From Halomontanus rarus (GTDB lineage: Archaea; Halobacteriota; Halobacteria; Halobacteriales; Natrialbaceae): a DNA stretch of 64,000 bases. The notes under the pieces were generated by a model. It was not told the origin of the DNA. It worked only from the letters and a program-made list of their open reading frames with translations, and made no database searches. The stretch lies in the NCBI RefSeq assembly GCF_029338335.1, contig NZ_CP119796.1; one strand, 5' to 3'. The position numbers and the translations under genes are program-made. Below are positions 1 through 8,327 of the stretch, piece by piece. Numbering within the stretch: position 1 is the stretch's first letter; each line of letters begins with the position of its first letter.

Positions 1-265
1 ACCTGTCGTCGACGGCGAACGGCTTGCCGTCGGCATCGACTGGTGGACGGGTATCGTTCGTAGTGGCAGCGCCGTTCTCGACGGCGTTCCGAATCAGTAC
101 CCGGTCTTCGTCGTCGGGGTCTGAGGGGAGCGGTCGACTGGCCTCCGTGGCGAGGTCGTCGTCGTCGCCGACGGCGGTCATCTCTATCGAACCGGCGGCC
201 GAACACCCGGCTAAGAGGACGACGAGGACGAGTGCGACGAGAACGCGGAGGTGTTTCGGGGACAC
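1..265 (-). CDS. Lipoprotein, N-terminal part (partial)
   Basis: This open frame on the minus strand starts at a GTG at 265 and runs off the left edge, giving 88 residues. It begins with a short basic segment, then a hydrophobic stretch ending in the lipobox LLAGC near residue 18, so the mature protein should be lipid-anchored on the outer face of the membrane. The part after the Cys is acidic and low in complexity (a run of Asp), typical of haloarchaeal secreted proteins. An AT-rich box about 20-28 nt upstream (284-293) fits leaderless transcription from this GTG. No domain is recognisable in the visible part, so the function is unknown. The plus-strand frame over the same bases is an antisense shadow. 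Confidence 0.7.
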   Translation of the reverse strand, partial: MSPKHLRVLVALVLVVLLAGCSAAGSIEMTAVGDDDDLATEASRPLPSDPDDEDRVLIRNAVENGAATTNDTRPPVDADGKPFAVDDR

Positions 266-444
266 GACCGGGCGGTCACGGTCTATCGTAAAGTGTCTTG
301 TGTGACGACTCTATACGTCAGTAACACATTTCAGGTCGCAGGAAGCGCAGCTCCTCACTGACGTCCTCGTGGCTCTGTCGAAACCCTCGTGCAGGGATCG
401 GTTTCAGCGACCGTGCTAAGTACAGGGCGCGAATGTCACACGAG

Positions 445-455
445 ATATTTTATTA
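445..455 (+). promoter_or_regulatory. TATA box of the amphi-Trp gene
   Basis: An AT-rich stretch (ATATTTTATTA) lies about 21-31 nt upstream of the ATG at 476, the usual archaeal TATA distance for a leaderless transcript. It supports the start at 476 rather than the upstream in-frame start at 389. Confidence 0.5.
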
Positions 456-475
456 CCAGCCGTTGTAGGCCCGGT

Positions 476-769
476 ATGGCAGACGACGAACACGAATCCG
501 AGACCGAGGCGGAATCGGCAGCTGACGAGACGGAACGTGAAGGTGAGCGGGTGATGAGTCGGGCAGACGGTGCAGGGATCCTCCGTGAAGTCGCTGATGG
601 TGTCGAGAACGGAACGATCGACATCGAAGGAGAGAACGGCTTCACAGTGGCGGTTCCAGAACACTTCGAACTGGAAGTCGAGTACGAGGTTACCGACGAC
701 GAGGCCGAATTAGAAGTCGAACTCGAGTGGCAAATGGAAGACGGCGAACCGGTATCGGCGGACGAATGA
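476..769 (+). CDS. Amphi-Trp domain protein
   Basis: This 97-residue, very acidic protein resembles the haloarchaeal amphi-Trp domain family, whose function is unknown. The first 30 residues are an Asp/Glu-rich linker. The conserved part follows, with a helix (SRADGAGILREVADGV) and beta strands (TIDIEGENGFTVAVPEHFELEVEYE), ending with the conserved Trp in ELEWQM. The longer frame starting at 389 adds residues that do not look like the family, and the TATA-like box at 445-455 supports 476. It stands alone between a lipoprotein and a remnant insertion-sequence end. A small soluble cytoplasmic protein is expected. Confidence 0.75.
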   Translation: MADDEHESETEAESAADETEREGERVMSRADGAGILREVADGVENGTIDIEGENGFTVAVPEHFELEVEYEVTDDEAELEVELEWQMEDGEPVSADE

Positions 770-850
770 CACGGTTAACGGGCTCTATCGCAGCCCATCG
801 TGGGAAAATCGTATCCATTCATTCGGCGATACGAACGTTTGACTGACCGG

Positions 851-905
851 TTGACATCATCCCTGCCCTAAAGGGCGAGGTTTTGCGCCTGTTCCCCATA
901 GAACA
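851..905 (-). mobile_element. Solo right end of an IS200/IS605-type (tnpB) element
   Basis: Read on the minus strand, this stretch has a short hairpin (CGCCCTTTAGGGCAGGG) followed by GATGATGTCAA. It matches the form of the right ends at 39360-39389 and 41560-41586, which also end in GGATGTCAA. No tnpB or tnpA is left beside it. It is probably the right end of an excised or deleted TnpB element, where the 3' end of a guide (omega) RNA would lie. Confidence 0.55.
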
Positions 906-980
906 CTGTAACTGACTCGAGGAGACGTACGATCACGATCCACTTTGCGAGTTTCAACGAGGTCGTCCTCGGCACTCGCT

Positions 981-1826
981 TCAACTCGAGCAGAACCCGG
1001 TTCGGTCGTCGACCGTGTACACACCGAGTTCGATCAGTCCACCCAACAATGCAAGTCCCAAGAAGACGAACCACGCGCCCGCGTACAGTCCGTGCGGATC
1101 GCCCGGGCCGGCGTACTGCTGGGAGTGAACGCTATTGACGAACAGGACTGCCGCAATCGCGGTCGGCAGAACGAGTCCGCGGCGGACCAGCAGGTATACC
1201 GGTACTCCGACAACCACGACGCCACCGACCAGCATCCAGCCCACCGTCAGCGAGTCGGTACCGATTCCCCACCGCCACGCGTACCCTACTGACGCACCCG
1301 CGTGCACGACGCCGACCGCGAGCCCGAGAAGGCCCGCCTGGACGGCGGATCCCGTCCGGGGAAGGTCCAGTCTAGGAGCAGGAAGCCACCGACTTCGGGC
1401 GCGCACAGTGTGTTCTGCTGCCCCGAGGAGGCCGGCACCGAGCGTCCAGACGTACCACGGACTCGCATACTTCACGAGGTGCAGTCCGTTTTCGACCACC
1501 GTGATCCCGGTCGCCCCATCGATACCCGGCTCGAGCTCGGCGACGTCTCGAAACGTTGGTCCTGGTGGTGTCAACTCCGCATAGAAGGCCGCTCCGGCAA
1601 GCACCGTGATCAGGACGATCGGAAGGAGCAACCGATCCTCGAGTGCGAGCCAGATCGGGACTGCGCCGAGAACGACGAGCCCACCGTACTGCCAGAGAAG
1701 GCTGTGAGGCGGGTACGCGGAGGGACCGATGTCGTACCCGAATCGGAGTGCGACACCGAGGACCAGCCCAGCGTGGACGAGACCGCCACCGGTCGCGACT
1801 ACCGCACGGAGAGCGTGACGACGCAT
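981..1826 (-). CDS. Haloarchaeal multi-span membrane protein
   Basis: This membrane protein of about 281 residues has seven or eight hydrophobic segments (for example VVATGGGLVHAGLVLGVAL, WQYGGLVVLGAVPIWLAL, GWMLVGGVVVVGVPVYLLV, AGAWFVFLGLALLGGLIEL). The first and second halves look alike: both contain a GLVHAG or GVVHAG segment followed by an R-(F/W)-G-(Y/I) motif and a W-(Q/M)-x-GG helix. This suggests an internal duplication of a four-helix unit. The start is taken at the ATG at 1826 (MRRHALRA) rather than 1862, because this puts the positive residues directly before the first helix. It has no neighbours in an operon. Function is unknown. Confidence 0.65.
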   Translation of the reverse strand: MRRHALRAVVATGGGLVHAGLVLGVALRFGYDIGPSAYPPHSLLWQYGGLVVLGAVPIWLALEDRLLLPIVLITVLAGAAFYAELTPPGPTFRDVAELEPGIDGATGITVVENGLHLVKYASPWYVWTLGAGLLGAAEHTVRARSRWLPAPRLDLPRTGSAVQAGLLGLAVGVVHAGASVGYAWRWGIGTDSLTVGWMLVGGVVVVGVPVYLLVRRGLVLPTAIAAVLFVNSVHSQQYAGPGDPHGLYAGAWFVFLGLALLGGLIELGVYTVDDRTGFCSS

Positions 1827-1915
1827 ACGGGACGATTTCTGTATCGAACGGTATAGTTTCACACGTGTCTTACGGTAGATCCCTCCGATATACGTCAGAT
1901 GAAATGGGGTTTCCC

Positions 1916-2596
1916 TCAGACAATTATCGACCGGATGATCTTCGCTTCTATTCGTCGAAGATGATCCCCAACCGTTCCCCGTGAAAGTCCGAGCTCGGCG
2001 GCTAAGTCGCGCTGTGTTGCACGACGAGGGATATCGTAGTAGCCTGCGGCGAGTGCTGTCCGGAGGATTTCTTTCTGCCGGTCGGTTAGTTGCCCTGCTG
2101 GGTCACCCATGTCTGGTTGATACTCTCCTGCGCGCTCGAGAGTCACGTCTACTTCGTCAGAGAAGCCAGCGATCAGTTGCTGGAGAGCTGCATCCTCACC
2201 GAAGAGCGTGACTTGCAGCCCATCATCAGTCTCCTTCATCGGCCAGTCGATACTGATGGCTTCGGTATTGATACGTTCAAGGAGGACCGTTTCGAGCTCG
2301 TCAGGCTCGTAGTGAATATACGCCAGCCACGTCTCACCACCAGTCACAGTGCAAGATATGATCTCCGGGATCTCGTCTTCTATCGTCGCGAGCCGATCAG
2401 CATCGCCTCTGAACCGGGCGACCCCAACGACGGTCCCATCATCAAGAAGATTGAGGTACTGTATCGCTTCTTGCGTCGCTACGAGCGTGCCATTGATCCG
2501 GACCTCTCTCGGATCGTCGACGCCTCTCTGTATCTGTCGATCGTTCTTCGATCGAACGCATTCGTCCAAGGCTACGACGACGGTTATGTATCTCAC
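1916..2596 (-). CDS. Bacterio-opsin-activator-type HTH regulator
   Basis: A protein of about 226 residues with the layout of haloarchaeal Bat-like regulators: an N-terminal two-part sensor region of mixed alpha/beta type and a C-terminal HTH_10 domain in the last 55 residues. There the motif LTDRQKEILRTALAAGYYDI is followed by a helix-turn-helix with AAELGLSRGTVGDHLRR. The family binds DNA and regulates nearby or unlinked genes; the ligand is unknown. The frame is open from a GTG at 2611, but a TATA-like box (TTTATAG, 2624-2631) sits 28-35 nt from the GTG at 2596, so the shorter start is preferred. It is a single gene, divergent from the small membrane protein at 2687. Confidence 0.8.
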   Translation of the reverse strand: MRYITVVVALDECVRSKNDRQIQRGVDDPREVRINGTLVATQEAIQYLNLLDDGTVVGVARFRGDADRLATIEDEIPEIISCTVTGGETWLAYIHYEPDELETVLLERINTEAISIDWPMKETDDGLQVTLFGEDAALQQLIAGFSDEVDVTLERAGEYQPDMGDPAGQLTDRQKEILRTALAAGYYDIPRRATQRDLAAELGLSRGTVGDHLRRIEAKIIRSIIV

Positions 2597-2686
2597 ACCG
2601 TCGATATTCACGTACTCGGTTGTCTATAAAGATTGCGTGCATGCTCGGCGCAAAATCCGAGGATAAACGGCCCCTCTCCCTCTCTG

Positions 2687-2938
2687 ATGGAGAATCGAAA
2701 TATCCACACGTGGAACACGAAAGCGGCTGTATTGACGATCCTCGGTACCATCGTGGGGCTTCTCGGGATGCTATGGGTCGTTCAAGGCCTCGGAATCGTC
2801 CAGGTAGATCCCATGTTGTGCGTCGCAGACTGCGAACCGATCACTGGTAGATCAGTGCAGTGGACGGTCATCGGGACGATAATATTGTCCGTGGGAATCG
2901 TCACTGTCTGGACGGGGCTGAGACAGAGAAACCGATGA
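2687..2938 (+). CDS. Small two-helix membrane protein
   Basis: An 83-residue protein from the ATG at 2687 with two hydrophobic segments: AVLTILGTIVGLLGMLWVV near the N terminus and VIGTIILSVGIVTVWTGL near the C terminus. They are joined by a loop containing two Cys (LCVADCEP). A small integral membrane protein is likely. The upstream in-frame start at 2633 would add about 18 basic residues. The 3' end overlaps the convergent TauE/SafE gene by about 87 bp, which is unusual; either this gene or the C-terminal tail of its neighbour may be non-functional. No family is recognised. Confidence 0.5.
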   Translation: MENRNIHTWNTKAAVLTILGTIVGLLGMLWVVQGLGIVQVDPMLCVADCEPITGRSVQWTVIGTIILSVGIVTVWTGLRQRNR

Positions 2939-3901
2939 TGGTTCCTCTCTGAGCGCATTGATCGACGCGGTGACGATCGCACCGCTGACGAGAACTGCGG
3001 TTCCAAAGAGGAGGACTGCACTCACGGTCTCAAGCGTCTCGACGCCGTACGCGGTACCTATCTGCTTACTCGCGGTGGCGATACCCCCAGCGAGTAGCAT
3101 ACCCGCGAAGTACCCCTTGACGTCGGCTTCGTTCACGAGGCGCGTCGCACCTGTTCCGATGCGAGCGCCCAAAGCACTACCGACGAGCAACACGGCGACA
3201 ACAGCGATATCGACGGCGCCGGATTGGGCGTAGACGAACGTCCCGAACGCACCCGACACCATAATCTGGAGGATGCTGGTCCCAGCGGCGATTGTAGTGG
3301 GAACGCCGAACCCGTAGATCATGACCGGTAATAGAAGGAACCCGCCGCCGACGCCGACCCATCCGGAGAGAGTGCCGACGGCCGACCCCACAACGAGGAT
3401 AACCCACGCCGAGACGGTCGCACCGCCAGGTAGCGACACCAGTGGTGGGAGCTTGATGGTCTGAACCGTGGTAGTGACCCGGCTCGTTTCCACATCGGAA
3501 CCGTCGGTACGAGCATCTCGGAGGACAAAGAGCCCGACCGCACCGAGAAGTCCGACGTACACCACGCTAATGACGACGTCAGCGCTGCCGGCCTCCGCGA
3601 GCAGGAACACGACTCGAGTGCCGACTTCGATGCCGACCGTCATTCCGAGAATCATCACCGTCGCCAGTGAGTAGCTGATCTGGCCGTGGTCGCGGTGTCT
3701 GAGCGCGCCGATGACACTGGTTCCGAAGACGAACGCGAGGCCGCTTCCGACGGCCACCGGTGCCGGATAGCCGACCACCAGCAGTGCCGGCGTCACGAGG
3801 AACGACCCGCCCATCCCGAAGAATCCGAAGAGGATACCGACTAGCAGACCGAATCCGACGAAGAGAGCGGCCATCTCGATACCGAGCTCGAGGAGTTGCA
3901 C
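2852..3901 (-). CDS. TauE/SafE-family anion exporter
   Basis: A 349-residue membrane protein of the sulfite exporter TauE/SafE family, which move sulfur-containing organic anions or sulfite across the membrane. Eight or so hydrophobic segments are seen, with the family's repeated glycine-rich half motifs: GFFGMGGSFLVTPALL near residues 28-43 and GWVGVGGGFLLLPVMI in the second half. The last 25 residues are hydrophilic. It lies immediately downstream of a small membrane protein gene (2 nt apart), a pairing often seen in haloarchaea. The substrate cannot be told from sequence. The 3' end overlaps the convergent gene at 2687-2938. Confidence 0.85.
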   Translation of the reverse strand: MQLLELGIEMAALFVGFGLLVGILFGFFGMGGSFLVTPALLVVGYPAPVAVGSGLAFVFGTSVIGALRHRDHGQISYSLATVMILGMTVGIEVGTRVVFLLAEAGSADVVISVVYVGLLGAVGLFVLRDARTDGSDVETSRVTTTVQTIKLPPLVSLPGGATVSAWVILVVGSAVGTLSGWVGVGGGFLLLPVMIYGFGVPTTIAAGTSILQIMVSGAFGTFVYAQSGAVDIAVVAVLLVGSALGARIGTGATRLVNEADVKGYFAGMLLAGGIATASKQIGTAYGVETLETVSAVLLFGTAVLVSGAIVTASINALREEPSSVSLSQPRPDSDDSHGQYYRPDDRPLH

Positions 3902-3903
3902 GG

Positions 3904-4149
3904 TTAGGACCTCACGAGTAGTTCGCGGGCGGACGGGCTAGCGATCCGCATCAACGCACCGTATCCGACGTACAGAACGAGTGCCTCGGCCAGAACGAAA
4001 CCAACCGTGGCAGCAGCCTGCCCGGACTCACTGGATACTAACGCGACCAGCAGGGCGCTCAGCAGAACCACCATTATGCTCAGTAGCGCGACCCGGACCG
4101 CCGACAACCGCCACACGTCTGACGCGAATTCGGCGTCTCGATCACTCAT
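3904..4149 (-). CDS. Small membrane protein paired with TauE/SafE (DUF7512-like)
   Basis: An 81-residue protein starting at the ATG at 4149 (MSDRDAEF). It has two hydrophobic segments, with the second half reading VGFVLAEALVLYVGYGAL. This matches my memory of the short DUF7512 proteins encoded beside haloarchaeal TauE/SafE exporters. The stop lies 2 nt before the start of the exporter, so the two are co-transcribed and probably act together. The N-terminal half extends beyond the usual length of about 50 residues. The start overlaps the end of the FAD oxidase gene by a few bases, which suggests one transcript for all three. Confidence 0.55.
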   Translation of the reverse strand: MSDRDAEFASDVWRLSAVRVALLSIMVVLLSALLVALVSSESGQAAATVGFVLAEALVLYVGYGALMRIASPSARELLVRS

Positions 4150-5575
4150 GGCGTGTCCCACCGTCGGCTCGAGCGCTTCCGGACGGTGCGATGTTCTGAT
4201 TGAGACTGAACAGATTCGTCGGGTCGTACTCGTCCTTTAGCGTGACCAATCGCTCGTACGTCGGTCCAAACGTGGTCCGCATCATGTCGTCGCCCTCTTC
4301 GAGGAAGCCCGGGAAGTTCAGGTACACCGATCCGTCGGAGAACTGGCGCATGTCGTCGAGACAGTCGCGTACCCACTCAACGTTCGCGTCGTCGTCTTCC
4401 GGGTGTTCCCAGTTCGCTTCGACGCCCAGCAAGAACGGAGCGTGACGTCCCGCGAACGCACTGTCCTCGGGGTCGACTCGAGCGATCGCGCCACCTAATT
4501 GCCAGACGTCGACCGTCGAAAGCGGTGAGGGTGCGATATCGGTCCAATAGGTGATTCGGTCGATGGCGGACTCCGATAGATCGTCGAGGTACAGCGACTT
4601 CCAGTAGTAACGCATTCCGTCGGGGTAGTCCTCGTCGAAAAGCTGCTGGTATTCCGCGTACGGCATCGTCCCGCTGAAGTCGGCGATCGGTTCGGCGATC
4701 TCTCGCAGGGGTGCGAGCGCGCGCTCACCGTCCGCGACCGATCCCGCGTAACAGCCCGTGATGGCGATCTTGGTTTCGTCCACTAGGTCGGCTGGGAACA
4801 GTTCCTCGTCGGGCATCACGCCCGCCAGCGTGAGCGTGCTGACTTCTGCGGGCGCCGACGCGACGTACTCGCTGTACGCTCGCAGACACTCGACCATCCG
4901 ATCCCCCGAATAGAACACCAGGCAGGTCGCCACCTCGGGCCCGACGGGATGGAGTTCGAATTCGAAGCCGGTAACCACCCCGAAGTTCCCGCCGCCACCA
5001 CGGATCCCCCAGAAGAGGTCCGCGTTCTGGTCCTCGCTGGCGGTCGCGAACTCGCCGCTTGCGGTGACCAGATCGACCGATCGGAGGTTGTCGCACGTCA
5101 ACCCGTACTTACAGCGAAGGTGACCGATGCCGCCGCCGAGGGTGAGTCCTGCGACGCCGGTCTCCGAAACGGCCCCACCTGGCGTTGCGAGACCGAACGC
5201 CTGCGTCTCGTGATCCACGTCCATCCACGTAGCACCGGCCTGGACCCACGCCCTCTGTGCATCGGGGTCTACCCGTACACCCTGCATCTCCGAGAGGTCG
5301 ATGACGAGTCCGTCATCGCAAACCGCAGTCCCGGCGACGTTGTGCCCCCCGCCGCGCACCGCCACGAGGAGTTCGTTCTCGCGCGCGAAATTCACCGCGC
5401 TGATGACGTCTCCGACGCCACGACACCGAGCGATCAGAGCCGGGTACTTGTCGATCATCCCGTTCCACACTGCACGCGCGTCGTCATATTCGGGATCATC
5501 GGGCCGAATCACGGCCCCGTGGAACGCAGTCTCGAACTGTTCTACCCGGTTGTCATCGATGGCCTGTTGTCCCAT
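4142..5575 (-). CDS. FAD-binding oxidoreductase, berberine-bridge (BBE) type
   Basis: A 477-residue flavoenzyme of the PCMH/BBE group. The N-terminal FAD-binding domain carries RGGGHNVAG with the His at residue 78 that normally links covalently to FAD. It also has the loop GGGIGHLRCKYGLTCDN around residues 147-163 and GIRGGGGNFGVVTGFEFELH. The C-terminal BBE segment includes YLNFPGF and DPTNLFSLNQNI. The family oxidises alcohols, sugars or amines with O2 as acceptor; the substrate here is unknown. The length is normal for the family. Its 3' end overlaps the small membrane protein gene that precedes TauE/SafE, so the three form a probable operon. Confidence 0.9.
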   Translation of the reverse strand: MGQQAIDDNRVEQFETAFHGAVIRPDDPEYDDARAVWNGMIDKYPALIARCRGVGDVISAVNFARENELLVAVRGGGHNVAGTAVCDDGLVIDLSEMQGVRVDPDAQRAWVQAGATWMDVDHETQAFGLATPGGAVSETGVAGLTLGGGIGHLRCKYGLTCDNLRSVDLVTASGEFATASEDQNADLFWGIRGGGGNFGVVTGFEFELHPVGPEVATCLVFYSGDRMVECLRAYSEYVASAPAEVSTLTLAGVMPDEELFPADLVDETKIAITGCYAGSVADGERALAPLREIAEPIADFSGTMPYAEYQQLFDEDYPDGMRYYWKSLYLDDLSESAIDRITYWTDIAPSPLSTVDVWQLGGAIARVDPEDSAFAGRHAPFLLGVEANWEHPEDDDANVEWVRDCLDDMRQFSDGSVYLNFPGFLEEGDDMMRTTFGPTYERLVTLKDEYDPTNLFSLNQNIAPSGSARADGGTRHE

Positions 5576-5724
5576 ATCGAATCAGACGACGAGGTAGTCA
5601 TTGGCCTCACCTATCGAGCAGCGTTCGACGTCGAGAGTTCCGTTTCAGGCAGTGAGACGAATCCCGACGTGTGCACGGGATAGAGTTACTACCAGTGACA
5701 GCCTCTCTCTAGTGAGTGGGTGAC

Positions 5725-6636
5725 ATGGAACCTGATCAAGACGACCGATTGGACGGGGATGGCCACCCGCCATCGGGTTCGCCGGTTCTGGAAGCCATCT
5801 TGGAAAACGAACGGCACCGTCGCTATCTCGGCCAGCGTCTGGACGCCGCGGGCGACCGCGTCGATACGGACCTGCTCGGCGATATCGTCAGGCACGGCCC
5901 GGTCCTCGAAGCGCTACTAGAGGAACCGCTCGATCGCCGGGAGATCGAAGAACGACTCGACGTCTCGCGGGCGACGAGCCACCGCTACACGCAGTGGCTC
6001 GACGAACAGGACTTCGTCGAAAAGATCGATGGCCGATTTCAGTTGACTTGGCGCGGTGCCGTCACCGCCGAGGAAATCCTCCGATTCGAGGCGAACGTAC
6101 GGACCGCACACAGAATGACACCGCTTCTGGATGCGGTCTGTGAGGATCACCGGGACTTCGTCCTCGAACCGTTCGTGGACGCGACGATTACCGTCGCCGA
6201 ACCGGACGACCCCTATAGGCCGATTGAGCGATTCATCACGCTCGTCAGCGAGTCCGAATCACTTCGGGGGTTCAACACGACGCACATGGCACCGCTGGTC
6301 CTCGGCGAATTCCACCAGCAGGTGTTCGACAAGACCGACACCGAGATCATTTACTTACCGCATATCGTCGAGAAACTCTTCGAGACGTACCCCGAGCGCG
6401 CCCGAAAAGCGATCGATCGCGGGCACTTGACCCTCCGGACGCGTGAGGAACTTCCGTACGGTCTCGCTCTCTTCGACGACCGCGTCGGTATCGGCGGCTA
6501 CGACGAGGCCACCGGACTCATGCAGGTGTTCGTCGATACAGATGCGCCGATTGCGCGCGAGTGGGCCGAGCGCGTCTACGCCTCGGTTAGATCGGATTCA
6601 GATCCGCTCGATGAGTGGAGTGACCTACCACGGTGA
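5725..6636 (+). CDS. HTH regulator with DUF1724-type C-terminal domain
   Basis: A 303-residue regulator. Residues about 15-85 form a winged helix-turn-helix (EERLDVSRATSHRYTQWLDE followed by a wing with FQLTWRGAV). The remaining 200 residues resemble the C-terminal domain seen in archaeal HTH/DUF1724 regulators, with segments such as LRGFNTTHMAPLVLGEF and FDDRVGIGGYDEATGLMQVF. The ATG at 5725 is preferred over 5716 because the MEPDQD start is directly downstream of a GTG-rich leader. It is divergent from the FAD oxidase gene with a 150-bp gap, so it could control that operon; this is inference only. Confidence 0.8.
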   Translation: MEPDQDDRLDGDGHPPSGSPVLEAILENERHRRYLGQRLDAAGDRVDTDLLGDIVRHGPVLEALLEEPLDRREIEERLDVSRATSHRYTQWLDEQDFVEKIDGRFQLTWRGAVTAEEILRFEANVRTAHRMTPLLDAVCEDHRDFVLEPFVDATITVAEPDDPYRPIERFITLVSESESLRGFNTTHMAPLVLGEFHQQVFDKTDTEIIYLPHIVEKLFETYPERARKAIDRGHLTLRTREELPYGLALFDDRVGIGGYDEATGLMQVFVDTDAPIAREWAERVYASVRSDSDPLDEWSDLPR

Positions 6637-7025
6637 TCCGCTCTTCGCGGGTCGACCACGGCCTGCTGAACCCGCACTCTCTCTCGTGAGGTCGAATAGT
6701 AGCGACTTAGCAAAGTGTTCGCCAAATTACTGTGACTACGGTCTCGTTGTGAATGCCTTTCCCTAATTTATTGATCCTGTTTCTACGGGAATCAGTTGCT
6801 ACTCTATACGAGTTTGAAACACGACCCATCTTTTGCGAGGCGGATGGTTTCGTTGTACACCCGTCGGGTTTCTTGGCAACCGTCTTCGAGCAGGTTCTCG
6901 TTGTCACTCTGAATGTCGAGTTGAAATCCAGCTTTTTCACGAGAATCGTTTACCGATTATTTGACTGGAACGTCGATTAACTCACCCATCTCGTGAGTTT
7001 ACGAATCGTATTGAATGTGGAAATT
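6637..7025. other. AT-richer intergenic stretch without a clear gene
   Basis: About 390 bp of lower GC than the flanking genes. Short frames exist on both strands (6753-6980 plus, 6707-6940 minus), but neither has a recognisable family, ribosome-binding site or TATA spacing. It ends where an IS6-type terminus begins and may be decayed insertion-sequence DNA. Confidence 0.4.
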
Positions 7026-7230
7026 GGCACTGTCTAGATAAGGAACGAGCAGGTCGAAGAGTTAGTTGTTCATGCCACTCTCAAACCTGCTCAAGCAGAG
7101 TTTAGACACTGCTATGCTTGAATGTTGGCAGCGGGAGCGGACGGCGACGCCCGTCAGGGCGTTCGCTGTCCGACTCCACGCGGCAGGACTTTCGCTTAGA
7201 GAGACAGAAGCGATTCTACTCAACACGTAG
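7026..7230 (+). pseudogene. IS6-family transposase, 5' remnant
   Basis: The stretch begins with the terminus GGCACTGTCTAG and is followed by an ATG at 7072 opening a 52-codon frame. That frame contains the typical N-terminal segment of haloarchaeal IS6-type transposases (VRLHAAGLSLRETEAIL) and ends at a TAG at 7228. The rest of the transposase (the DDE catalytic core) is missing. The junction falls about at the C-terminal codons of the convergent HTH gene (stop at 7220), so the deletion or insertion event may have set the end of that gene. The same terminus type recurs near 18591 and 36200. Confidence 0.6.
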
Positions 7231-8188
7231 GACCTGAAGTTCGATTTCTCTCTACATCTACGACTGATACATTCTCGTCTATGGTTACTGTGAGAGCTTC
7301 GTCCTCGATAGTAAAGGTGATTTCCGCTATGAACGGATCCAGCGAGAGCACGTTCTCCTCGTAGTTCGCCAGCGCTCCCGGTCCAATGTCGTATGTCTCA
7401 GGCATGAGGGGATTGCCCCCGTGATCTGTGACGAAGGATAACAGTTCGGTCTCTGCCAGAAGGCATACGATGGGAATCCCGGTTTTGCTATTGGGACAGG
7501 TCGCACACTCGACCTCGAAGAGCACCGCATATCGTCGTCCGCAGTGGTCACAGACACCTTCGGAATCGTCGTGATCTTCACAGACGGTCACCGAGCGCTC
7601 GACAGTGCCAGAACAGCGCGAACAGACGCCGGCACTGTCGCCCAAAAGATCTAGATTGGACCAGACATGAGCCGCGTTTAGCATCTCCGTTGGTGTTCGC
7701 CCTTGGACGCCCGCCGGGGGGAGTGAAATGTGGCCGAGCGTGCTGACCTCGGTATCGAATTCCTCTCTTGGCTCATCCTGTCTCCCGACACCAGGACACT
7801 CCGTACAGTACATCTTGACTCGCTCCTGTTCGTAGGTCACCTCGATCGGAGCCGAACAGAAGGGACACGGCCTGTCGGTGGGGGCCCTGTCAACCATCGG
7901 ATCCTCGGTCATCGTGCCCGAAATAACCGCCTCGACGACCCGGCGACCCGCCTGCCGGAGCGCGTAGCCCTCGTTGGTCCGACTGATGAAGTGGCCCTCC
8001 AGTTTGTCGAGGTGGTAGCTGAAGTTCGAGGAGTCGTCGTACTCGCTGCGCTCGAACAACTCCGAGAACGCCAGCAACTCGTCCGTCCCGCTGAGCGTCC
8101 GTAGGATTTCGAGGCGGGTTTCGTCGGCGACGAGGGCAAACGCCTCGTCGGGTGAGAGGCTCGATGCCGCTGGTTCGTCGGAGGTCAC
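7220..8188 (-). CDS. ArsR-like HTH protein with zinc-ribbon clusters
   Basis: A 322-residue protein. Residues 12-95 form an ArsR-type winged helix (FALVADETRLEILRTL, then SNFSYHLDKLEGHFI). The rest contains several CxxC pairs, CPFC 108-111, CTEC 128-131, CSRC 189-192, CDHC 213-216 and CATC 228-231, that would bind two or three zinc ions. The layout matches the haloarchaeal DUF7351-type regulators. The start is a GTG at 8188 with a TATA-like box (GATTTAAC on the minus strand, 8212-8219) at the right spacing. The C-terminal codons overlap a decayed IS6 fragment by 11 bp, so the native C terminus may have been altered. The target genes are unknown. Confidence 0.8.
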   Translation of the reverse strand: MTSDEPAASSLSPDEAFALVADETRLEILRTLSGTDELLAFSELFERSEYDDSSNFSYHLDKLEGHFISRTNEGYALRQAGRRVVEAVISGTMTEDPMVDRAPTDRPCPFCSAPIEVTYEQERVKMYCTECPGVGRQDEPREEFDTEVSTLGHISLPPAGVQGRTPTEMLNAAHVWSNLDLLGDSAGVCSRCSGTVERSVTVCEDHDDSEGVCDHCGRRYAVLFEVECATCPNSKTGIPIVCLLAETELLSFVTDHGGNPLMPETYDIGPGALANYEENVLSLDPFIAEITFTIEDEALTVTIDENVSVVDVERNRTSGPTC

Positions 8189-8327
8189 GACGGTTCTTCG
8201 TGGGAGGCACGGTTAAATCCAACCGTCGATGGGTTCCGCGGGGCCGATAGCCCCGAAGACGTATCAACCCACCAACGGTAATGTCATACAGATTAACTAT
8301 AACTCGCCGGCCCGGGTATCCCACACC

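Noticed and set aside
6707..6980. Overlapping short frames on both strands between the HTH gene and the IS6 remnant
   Set aside because: Neither frame shows a known family or start context; the stretch is AT-rich and probably decayed.
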